NCBI GenBank assembly: GCA_009705185.1
Contig: WLCS01000085.1
Location: forward strand, 1 to 5,045
DNA from: Actinomycetota bacterium
GTDB lineage: Bacteria; Actinomycetota; Actinomycetes; Nanopelagicales; Nanopelagicaceae
Direction of reading: 5' to 3'
Length of the DNA stretch: 5,045 nucleotides
Positions within the stretch are counted from its first letter, which is position 1; every line of letters begins with the position of its first letter. Shown in pieces: positions 1 through 4,974 of this stretch. The notes beneath the pieces are model-generated. The model made no database searches. It was not told where the DNA came from and saw only the letters and a program-made list of their open reading frames with translations. A program made the translations under genes and the position numbers.

Positions 1-1
1 C

Positions 2-688
2 AACATTGTCTCTAACCGCGGAAAAACTATTCGCCCAAAGACTGCAAATCAGAAGCTTTATGTGGATGCAATTGAAGAGAACACAATTACCTTTGGAATT
101 GGTCCAGCTGGTACCGGTAAGACATATTTAGCAATGGCTAAAGCGGTCGCAGCTTTGCAAGCAAAAAAGGTCAACCGCATTATTTTGTCTCGCCCAGCAG
201 TAGAAGCAGGGGAGAAGCTTGGATTCTTGCCAGGAACACTGAATGAAAAAATTGATCCATATCTACGCCCACTCTTTGACGCACTGCACGACATGATTGA
301 TTCAGATGCAATTCCACGTTTAATGCAAACAGGAGTCATTGAAGTTGCTCCATTGGCTTTTATGCGCGGGCGCACTCTTAACGATGCATTCATCGTTTTG
401 GATGAAGCTCAGAACACAACTCCAGAACAGATGAAGATGTTTCTTACTCGACTAGGTTTCGGTTCCAAGATGGTCATTACAGGTGATATCACGCAGAACG
501 ATCTTCCAAACGGTCAGCGTTCTGGACTTGGAATTATCAGGGATATTCTGGAAGGTGTTGACGATATTTCATTCATGGAGCTCACTGCAGATGACGTTGT
601 TCGTCACAGACTCATTGGCGACATTGTGAAGGCTTACGATAAGTACGATGCGGCTAAATCTGTTCCACGTCCACTTCGTAGCAACTGA
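2..688 (+). CDS. phoH: PhoH-family P-loop ATPase (PhoH/YbeZ type), 5' end outside window
   Basis: This is the C-terminal 228 residues of a PhoH/YbeZ protein, a cytosolic ATPase linked to RNA metabolism that partners with YbeY. The frame is open from base 2 with no stop, and the residues before the GTG at 62 already match the family (RGKTIRPKT, then QK-Y), so that GTG is internal and the gene begins upstream. The Walker A motif GPAGTGKT lies at visible residues 34-41, the family signature [10 protein letters not shown] leads into Walker B IVLDEAQN at 131-138, and GDITQNDLP follows at 161-169. These cover the core of the ATPase domain; the usual N-terminal 100 or so residues are cut off by the window edge. 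It ends with TGA 8 bases before ybeY, as in the conserved phoH-ybeY pair, so the two are very likely co-transcribed. The biochemical role of bacterial PhoH is still poorly defined. Confidence 0.95.
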   Translation, partial: NIVSNRGKTIRPKTANQKLYVDAIEENTITFGIGPAGTGKTYLAMAKAVAALQAKKVNRIILSRPAVEAGEKLGFLPGTLNEKIDPYLRPLFDALHDMIDSDAIPRLMQTGVIEVAPLAFMRGRTLNDAFIVLDEAQNTTPEQMKMFLTRLGFGSKMVITGDITQNDLPNGQRSGLGIIRDILEGVDDISFMELTADDVVRHRLIGDIVKAYDKYDAAKSVPRPLRSN

Positions 689-696
689 GTAGAACT

Positions 697-1131
697 ATGA
701 CCGTTGAATTAGTAAATCGATCTGGCGCGCTCATCCCTGAGAACGAGATTGTTTCTCTCATTGATTTTGGGATTGGCTATATGGAGCTCAATCCAGAGTG
801 TGAAATTTCCATGAGTTTTGTAGATGTTCAAGAGATGGAAGAACTGCACATTAAGTGGATGCAAGAAGATGGCCCAACGGATGTTCTCTCTTTTCCCATG
901 GATATGCCGGAGAAAAAAGGTGATGTTGTTACGTTGGGCGACATAGTGATTTCACCTGCAGTTGCAGCAAAGCAAGCACTCGATGCTGGCCACAGTACAG
1001 AACACGAGATGTACATACTTGTCACGCACGGCCTTTTACACATATTGGGTTATGACCACGCAGATAAAGATGAAGAAAAAATCATGTTTGCCCTTCAAGA
1101 AAAAATAGTAGAAGAGTGGAAAAACAAGTGA
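697..1131 (+). CDS. ybeY: YbeY endoribonuclease (rRNA maturation factor)
   Basis: YbeY is a single-strand-specific zinc endoribonuclease that acts in 16S rRNA 3'-end maturation and in 70S ribosome quality control. The 144-residue product is close to the usual family length of about 150. The diagnostic zinc motif H-x3-H-x5-H is intact at H111, H115 and H121 (HGLLHILGYDH), and the conserved TDVLSFP (61-67) and LGDIVIS (80-86) blocks are present. The ATG at 697 gives a full-length protein starting just before the expected first strand; its ribosome binding site is weak (GAGTAGA just upstream), which fits translational coupling to phoH 8 bases before. The stop overlaps the start of the CBS-domain gene. 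Gene order phoH-ybeY-CorC/YbeX is shared with proteobacteria. No sign of damage. Confidence 0.96.
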   Translation: MTVELVNRSGALIPENEIVSLIDFGIGYMELNPECEISMSFVDVQEMEELHIKWMQEDGPTDVLSFPMDMPEKKGDVVTLGDIVISPAVAAKQALDAGHSTEHEMYILVTHGLLHILGYDHADKDEEKIMFALQEKIVEEWKNK

Positions 1132-2051
1132 ACGCATTCCGCAAGAAATTAAGTCTTGCATTAGCTTTCATCTATACCCCAATTGCCAAAGGCGTTATTG
1201 CTCTTGGTAACTTAATTACTCCCGATAAAGGATTTCAATGGGGGTTATTTACTAACGAGAACGAACTTCGAGAACTGATGGATCATGCCCATGATCGAGG
1301 TCTTGTGGAATCCGATGAGCACGAAATGTTGCAGAACGTCTTCGAACTTGGGGACACCTTGGTGCGCGAACTCATGGTTCACAGAACAGATATGGTCTGG
1401 ATTGAAAGGGATAAATCTCTTCGCCAAGCTCTCTCTTTAGCTCTTCGCTCGGGGTATTCACGTATTCCTGTCACTGGAGAGAACATCGACAAAATTATCG
1501 GAATCGCTTATGTAAAAGATTTGGCTAAGCGCGCTCTGGATCATCATGAAGCAGAGACAACTGAAAAAGTTGAGCAACATATGCGCCCAGCTGTGTTCGT
1601 CCCTGAAAATAAAGAGGCTGCCGAGCTATTGAAAGAGATGCAGCGCGATCAGATTCACTTAGCAATCGTTGTTGATGAGTACGGTGGAACTGCAGGAATC
1701 ATTACTATCGAAGACATTATTGAAGAAATTGTTGGCGAAATCGCTGACGAATATGACGATGGAGTCGAAGAATTCAACTGGATTTCTGAGACAAAAGCGC
1801 GCGCTAAAGCGTCGATGCACATTGAAGATTTAGCAGATGAACTTAAAATCGAGATGGATCGTGAAGAGTTTGAAGATGTAGACACCATTGGTGGTTACAT
1901 GGCTGAGAAACTCGGACGTGTTCCTATCGCAGGATCGACAATTAACCTGCATGGATATTCAATAACTTCAGAGCGTCCAGTGGGCCGTAGACGACGCATC
2001 AGCTCCGTTATTATTGAGCGCTTAGATGAGGAGGTTGATGAGCATGAATAA
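1128..2051 (+). CDS. CorC/YbeX-type CBS-pair protein lacking DUF21
   Basis: This belongs to the hemolysin-C/CorC family, whose members are linked to Mg/Co ion handling and, for YbeX, to ribosome metabolism. Counting 307 residues from GTG 1128: residues 8-30 form a short hydrophobic stretch, two CBS domains follow at about 83-136 and 152-206 (second with VVDEYGGTAGIITIEDIIEEIVGEI), and a CorC_HlyC transporter-associated domain lies at about 214-298, ending in an R-rich segment and SSVIIERL. Actinobacterial proteins at this locus usually carry an N-terminal DUF21 four-helix membrane domain and run to about 430 residues; here only what looks like the tail of that domain remains. I chose GTG 1128 because it forms a GTGA overlap with the ybeY stop and has AGTGGA 7 bases upstream. 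An in-frame GTG at 1116 would add four residues but has no spaced ribosome binding site. Family call is firm; ion specificity is unknown. Confidence 0.9.
   Translation: MNAFRKKLSLALAFIYTPIAKGVIALGNLITPDKGFQWGLFTNENELRELMDHAHDRGLVESDEHEMLQNVFELGDTLVRELMVHRTDMVWIERDKSLRQALSLALRSGYSRIPVTGENIDKIIGIAYVKDLAKRALDHHEAETTEKVEQHMRPAVFVPENKEAAELLKEMQRDQIHLAIVVDEYGGTAGIITIEDIIEEIVGEIADEYDDGVEEFNWISETKARAKASMHIEDLADELKIEMDREEFEDVDTIGGYMAEKLGRVPIAGSTINLHGYSITSERPVGRRRRISSVIIERLDEEVDEHE
2028..2035 (+). promoter_or_regulatory. Strong ribosome binding site for the deaminase-like gene
   Basis: GAGGAGGT is the best Shine-Dalgarno match in the window and lies inside the last codons of the CBS gene. It is 8 bases before ATG 2044 but only 2 before ATG 2038, and it overlaps the ATG at 2026. 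It therefore decides the start at 2044. Confidence 0.75.
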
Positions 2052-2355
2052 TCCTGAAGATACAAAGTTGGTCACTCTTGCGACATCAACCCTGGCTCGA
2101 AGCCAAGCAAAACAAGCAGCAGCGCTCCGAGATTCAACAGGACGCACATACGTTGCAGTAAATGTCGTTTCACCATCGCTTACATTAGATGCGCTAAGTG
2201 CTGTACTTACTGTTGCTCTTGCATCTGGAATCACTGGAATCGAGAGCGTTGTTGTATCGGGAAATAAACCAGCTGATGCGAAAGTAATCACAGACTTCGC
2301 CCCATCTGCCACTGTTTTTTACATTGATTCCAACGGCGAAGAACACGCTATTTAG
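2044..2355 (+). CDS. Small cytidine-deaminase-fold protein without catalytic residues
   Basis: The product has 103 residues. Its sequence pattern (DTKLVTLA near the start, then AALRDSTGRTYVAVNVVSP, then SLTLDALSAVLTVALASG) matches small actinobacterial proteins often annotated as cytidine deaminase and found next to ybeY and the CBS/hemolysin gene. True cytidine deaminases bind zinc with a C/HAE motif and a PCxxC motif. Here the region that aligns with NCAERTAL reads TLDALSAV, the protein has no cysteine at all, and its only histidine is two residues from the end. Deamination of cytidine is therefore not credible, and a structural or binding role is more likely. The start at ATG 2044 is set by the strong GAGGAGGT upstream; in-frame ATGs at 2026 and 2038 are badly spaced. 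It overlaps the CBS gene by 8 bases, so it is probably translated from the same mRNA. The assignment rests on remembered family patterns and gene context. Confidence 0.8.
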   Translation: MNNPEDTKLVTLATSTLARSQAKQAAALRDSTGRTYVAVNVVSPSLTLDALSAVLTVALASGITGIESVVVSGNKPADAKVITDFAPSATVFYIDSNGEEHAI

Positions 2356-2375
2356 GTATTGCGCCCGCTAAAAGA

Positions 2376-2387
2376 TAAGATTGGCGT
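2376..2387 (+). promoter_or_regulatory. Promoter -10 box for a leaderless FAH-gltX transcript
   Basis: TAAGAT at 2376-2381 fits the actinobacterial TAnnnT -10 consensus. Exactly six bases separate it from ATG 2388, which places the expected transcription start at or next to the A of the start codon. No Shine-Dalgarno sequence lies before the ATG, which agrees with a leaderless mRNA. I see no convincing -35 at 16-18 bases upstream; TTGCGC at 2359 is only 11 bases away. No terminator is visible in the 32-base spacer, so readthrough from the upstream operon is also possible. Confidence 0.6.
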
Positions 2388-3176
2388 ATGCGTGTTGTTC
2401 GATTTACTCCTCAACCTGATGCAGGTCTAGGAACCGACCCACTCTTTGGAATTCTCGAAGATGATAATCAGATTTCGATTATCTCTGGCGATCCGATTTA
2501 TCACGGCATTCAGAAGACAGCGGCAAAAATTGAACTAACAAAGGTACGACTTCTAGCACCTGTGATCCCTCGCTCGAAAATTGTTTGCGTTGGAAAGAAC
2601 TATGCAGATCACGCTGCCGAAATGGGCAGTGAAGTTCCGGCCGAACCAATCATTTTCTTAAAACCAAACACATCCGTAATTGGACCTGGAGACACAATTG
2701 TGTGGCCAGCGATGGCTCCTTCTATTGATTACGAAGCAGAACTCGCCATAGTCATTGGCCGTGTGTGTAAAGAGGTACCGAAAGAGCGAGTCAACGATGT
2801 CATTTTTGGATACACATTGGCTAACGACGTTACTTCTCGTGAATTGCAAAAGCGCGATGGTCAATGGATGCGCGCAAAATCTTTTGATACTTTCTGTCCG
2901 GTTGGGCCGTGGATTGAAACTGAGTTTGTTCCTGGCAATCAGAGAATTTCAACTACTCTCAACGGTGAAACTAAGCAGGATGCAACCTTGTCTCAGATGA
3001 TTTTCTCAGTTGCAGATATCGTTCACTTTGTCACTCAAGTGATGACATTGCTTCCAGGTGACATCATCATTACCGGAACACCAGCAGGAATTGGCCCAAT
3101 GCCCGAGAAATCTACAGTCGCAATTTCAATCGAAGGACTTGGCCAACTAACAAATAAGGTGAGCGCAAAACCATGA
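2388..3176 (+). CDS. Fumarylacetoacetate hydrolase family protein (FAHD1-like)
   Basis: The 262-residue product is a full-length member of the FAH family, cytosolic metal-dependent enzymes that cleave C-C bonds in acylpyruvates, oxaloacetate and related keto acids. The signature GKNYADHAAEMG (69-80) holds H75 and E78, which match the catalytic His-x2-Glu pair of FAHD1. The metal ligands are present as E116 and E118 in DYEAELAIVIG and D147 in LANDVTSREL; K164 in AKSFDTFCPVGPW and the C-terminal LLPGDIIITGTPAGIG (221-236) complete the active site. The real substrate cannot be read from sequence; oxaloacetate decarboxylase or acylpyruvase activity are the leading options. The start at ATG 2388 follows a leaderless promoter signal. 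The 3' end overlaps gltX by ATGA, an arrangement I recall from other actinobacteria. The reason for pairing with a tRNA synthetase is unknown. Confidence 0.92.
   Translation: MRVVRFTPQPDAGLGTDPLFGILEDDNQISIISGDPIYHGIQKTAAKIELTKVRLLAPVIPRSKIVCVGKNYADHAAEMGSEVPAEPIIFLKPNTSVIGPGDTIVWPAMAPSIDYEAELAIVIGRVCKEVPKERVNDVIFGYTLANDVTSRELQKRDGQWMRAKSFDTFCPVGPWIETEFVPGNQRISTTLNGETKQDATLSQMIFSVADIVHFVTQVMTLLPGDIIITGTPAGIGPMPEKSTVAISIEGLGQLTNKVSAKP
3155..3162 (+). promoter_or_regulatory. Ribosome binding site of gltX
   Basis: TAAGGTGA, inside the end of the FAH gene, is a good partial match to the anti-Shine-Dalgarno complement. It lies 10 bases before ATG 3173 and supports that start, which gives a 4-base ATGA overlap and likely translational coupling. 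Confidence 0.65.
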
Positions 3177-4633
3177 CAGCGAAAAAAGTAAAAGTTCGTT
3201 TTGCTCCATCACCAACTGGTGATCTTCACGTTGGAAATATTCGTACAGCACTATTTGATTGGGCTTATGCGCGTCACACCGGCGGAACTTTCCTTTTCCG
3301 TATTGAAGATACAGATACCACTCGCGTTACTGATGAATATATTCAAGCCGCAATCGATACATTGAAATGGCTTGGCTTGCAGTGGGATGAGGGCCCAGAG
3401 GTTGGGGGACCAAATGGTCCGTACTTGCAATCACAGCGATTAGATATTTACGCTGAATGGGCTAAGAAGTTTCTTGAACAAGGCGATGCTTATCATTGCT
3501 ATTGCTCACCCGAAGAACTTGAAGCTGTTCGCGAAGAACAACGAAAAGCAAATGTTGCACCAGGTTATAACGGACACTGCCGAGAACTCACAGCAGATCA
3601 AATTGCTGCATACAAAGCAGATGGTAGAGAAGCAGTTGTTCGCATGCGTATGCCAGATGGCACCACAACTTTCGTTGATGAAATTCGCGGCGAAGTAACT
3701 TTTGATCACAAGTTCGTACCTGACTTCGTTATGGTCCGCGCAGATGGTTCACCGTTATACACACTTGCAGTTGCAGTCGACGATGTCATGATGGGTGTTA
3801 CCCATGTGCTTCGCGGCGAGGACTTACTCTCTTCAACCCCGCGCCAAATTCGCGTGTATCAAGCGATGGGCATCAAGCCAGAGGATTACCCAGCTTTTGC
3901 TCACTTGCCATTCGTAATGGGTCAAGACAATGCAAAGCTTTCTAAGCGCAATGGTGAAGTTTCTATCGCTTGGTATAGAGAACAGGGTTATTTGCCTGAG
4001 GCAATCTGTAACTACTTGGCGCTTCTTGGTTGGTCTCCAGGAGATGACCGAGAAAACATTTCTATGAAAGAACTTACCGAGCTCTTTACCGTTGAAAAGG
4101 TGCACTCTTCTCCAGCGCGATTTGATATGAAGAAATTAGAAGCAATTAACGGCGACAAGATTCGTGCTCTGTCGCTGGAAGATTTCGCTCATTGGACACT
4201 ACCGTTCCTCATTAAAGCGAAGGTAATTTCAGGTACAGATGCTGAAATCGCCCTGGTGAAGAAGGCGCTTCCGCTTATTCAAGAGCGCATCGTGAAATTA
4301 GATGAAGCTCCAGCACTTTTGAAATTCTTATTTGTCACTGAATTCAGCGTCGACGAGGATGCAGTTTCAAAGATTACTGATGGATCTGCAAAAGATATTC
4401 TCAAGCGTTCTTTGAAAGAACTTGAAGGCGTCGACTCTTGGAGCCACGATTCCATTGAAGCTGTATTGCGTGCATCATTAATTGAAGAGCTTGGCCTCAA
4501 GCCACGCATTGCATTTACTGCACTTCGAATTGCCACCACTGGTAGCACCATCTCTCCACCACTATTTGAATCAATGGAATTACTTGGAAAGCAGGCTTGC
4601 CTCGACCGAATTACTGCTGCTCTCGCGCTGTAA
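3173..4633 (+). CDS. gltX: Glutamyl-tRNA synthetase
   Basis: GltX attaches glutamate to tRNA-Glu; in bacteria without GlnRS it is non-discriminating and also makes Glu-tRNA-Gln for GatCAB to amidate. The 486 residues match the normal length. Class I signatures are clear: RFAPSPTGDLHVGN at 9-22 contains the HIGH-type HVGN, and AKLSKRNGEVS holds the KMSKR-type KLSKR at 255-259. RIEDTDTTR (43-51) and VLRGEDLLSSTPRQ (212-225) are also typical. The C-terminal 170 or so residues are the helical anticodon-binding region. The acceptor-arm zinc motif reads C109-x-C111-x24-C136-x-E138, so the usual fourth ligand His is Glu. The gene overlaps the FAH gene by 4 bases and is followed at 59 bases by tRNA-Gln and then tRNA-Glu, its likely substrates. 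That it is non-discriminating is inferred from actinobacterial biology, not from a residue I could align. Confidence 0.97.
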   Translation: MTAKKVKVRFAPSPTGDLHVGNIRTALFDWAYARHTGGTFLFRIEDTDTTRVTDEYIQAAIDTLKWLGLQWDEGPEVGGPNGPYLQSQRLDIYAEWAKKFLEQGDAYHCYCSPEELEAVREEQRKANVAPGYNGHCRELTADQIAAYKADGREAVVRMRMPDGTTTFVDEIRGEVTFDHKFVPDFVMVRADGSPLYTLAVAVDDVMMGVTHVLRGEDLLSSTPRQIRVYQAMGIKPEDYPAFAHLPFVMGQDNAKLSKRNGEVSIAWYREQGYLPEAICNYLALLGWSPGDDRENISMKELTELFTVEKVHSSPARFDMKKLEAINGDKIRALSLEDFAHWTLPFLIKAKVISGTDAEIALVKKALPLIQERIVKLDEAPALLKFLFVTEFSVDEDAVSKITDGSAKDILKRSLKELEGVDSWSHDSIEAVLRASLIEELGLKPRIAFTALRIATTGSTISPPLFESMELLGKQACLDRITAALAL

Positions 4634-4654
4634 ATTTCACTCATCGAGGTGGGG

Positions 4655-4660
4655 TAAACT
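4655..4660 (+). promoter_or_regulatory. Possible -10 box for the tRNA-Gln/tRNA-Glu transcript
   Basis: TAAACT fits TAnnnT and lies in the short gltX-tRNA gap. Transcription would start near 4667, giving a leader of about 26 bases before the mature tRNA. A -35 is not clear: TTTCAC at 4635 gives a spacer of only 14. The tRNAs may instead be processed from the gltX transcript, since I see no terminator between them. Confidence 0.35.
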
Positions 4661-4692
4661 TCTCTCCTTGCCACAAGTCAAAAATTAAATAT

Positions 4693-4764
4693 TGGGGTAT
4701 GGGGTAATTGGCAGCCCTGCTGATTCTGGTTCAGTAAGTCTAGGTTCGAGTCCTGGTACCCCAG
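4693..4764 (+). tRNA. tRNA-Gln (anticodon CUG)
   Basis: A complete cloverleaf can be folded by hand. The acceptor stem pairs 4693-4699 with 4757-4763, seven of seven pairs with U1-A72. The D stem is 4702-4705 with 4714-4717 and an 8-base loop, the anticodon stem 4719-4723 with 4731-4735, and the T stem 4740-4744 with 4752-4756 around TTCGAGT. The anticodon loop has CTG at 4726-4728, so it reads CAG codons. The discriminator is G4764, and the following CGC shows that CCA is not encoded and must be added after transcription. U1-A72 is the known GatB identity pair of bacterial tRNA-Gln, which fits Gln-tRNA made through GluRS and GatCAB. Confidence 0.95.
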
Positions 4765-4811
4765 CGCAGTAGCAACACAACTGAATATGTTCGTCCTAGT
4801 TTTAATTGCAC

Positions 4812-4884
4812 GGCCCCGTCGTCTAGCGGCCTAGGACTCTGGCTTCTCAAGTCAGCTACGAGGGTTCGAATCCCTTCGGGGCTA
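4812..4884 (+). tRNA. tRNA-Glu (anticodon CUC)
   Basis: The cloverleaf folds fully. The acceptor stem pairs 4812-4818 with 4877-4883, with a G1-U72 wobble at the end. The D stem is 4821-4824 with 4834-4837 and a 9-base loop, the anticodon stem 4839-4843 with 4851-4855, and the T stem 4860-4864 with 4872-4876 around TTCGAAT. The anticodon is CTC at 4846-4848, reading GAG codons. The discriminator is A4884 and CCA is not encoded. The D loop carries three bases after its GG pair (CCT) before A21, against one in the tRNA-Gln, a difference known to keep GatCAB off tRNA-Glu. The 47-base gap after tRNA-Gln has no clear promoter, so one precursor RNA is likely. Confidence 0.95.
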
Positions 4885-4899
4885 CAAGTATCTACTTGT
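4884..4899 (+). repeat. Short perfect inverted repeat after tRNA-Glu
   Basis: ACAAGTA-TC-TACTTGT is a 7-base perfect inverted repeat with a 2-base centre; as RNA it would fold as a 6-pair stem with a 4-base loop. Its first base is the tRNA discriminator. It may be a trailer hairpin that guides 3' processing, or a protein-binding site. It has no T tract, so it is not itself a good terminator. Confidence 0.5.
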
Positions 4900-4912
4900 A
4901 ATAATGCACAGT

Positions 4913-4956
4913 AATAAGTGCCATCACTATTTAATTGGTGATGGCTTACTTATTTC
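4913..4956 (+). terminator. Terminator hairpin after the tRNA pair
   Basis: GCCATCAC (4920-4927) pairs perfectly with GTGATGGC (4938-4945) around a 10-base loop. The stem extends outward as AATAAGT (4913-4919) with ACTTATT (4948-4954), broken by a two-T bulge at 4946-4947. The 3' side is T-rich (TTACTTATTTCTC) without a long pure T run. It most likely ends the gltX/tRNA transcript, and its near symmetry would let it work in both directions. Free energy was not computed. Confidence 0.65.
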
Positions 4957-4962
4957 TCAAGG

Positions 4963-4974
4963 TAAATTAATGAC
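4963..4974 (+). promoter_or_regulatory. Promoter -10 box for the last gene, leaderless layout
   Basis: TAAATT at 4963-4968 fits TAnnnT, and six bases separate it from ATG 4975, the same geometry as the promoter before the FAH gene. No Shine-Dalgarno precedes the ATG. The -35 position would fall on the 3' arm of the terminator hairpin, and no good -35 match is seen there. Confidence 0.5.

Noticed and set aside
62..64. GTG as a possible start of phoH
   Set aside because: The frame is open to the window edge, and the upstream residues RGKTIRPKT are conserved in PhoH, so this is an internal valine.
58..393. Antisense open frame of 111 codons opposite phoH
   Set aside because: It lies across the Walker A region of phoH, and its composition is explained by the complementary codons.
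1796..1805. Perfect 10-base palindrome AGCGCGCGCT
   Set aside because: It lies inside the CBS gene and is explained by codons for Lys-Ala-Arg-Ala; no second copy was seen.
4279..4674. Long antisense open frame of 131 codons across the end of gltX
   Set aside because: It is opposite a clear gltX coding frame, is rich in serine and arginine as expected of a shadow frame, has no ribosome binding site and matches no family I know.
4482..4688. Frame-shifted + strand open frame at the gltX end running into the tRNA leader
   Set aside because: It overlaps gltX in another frame, has no plausible ribosome binding site, and gltX already reaches its normal length.
4668..4691. TTGCCA (-35) with TAAATA (-10) before tRNA-Gln
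   Set aside because: The spacer is only 12 bases, and the start would fall inside the mature tRNA.
4651..4706. Three copies of GGGGTA near tRNA-Gln
   Set aside because: Two are part of the tRNA acceptor and D stems, and the third is probably chance or part of the promoter region.
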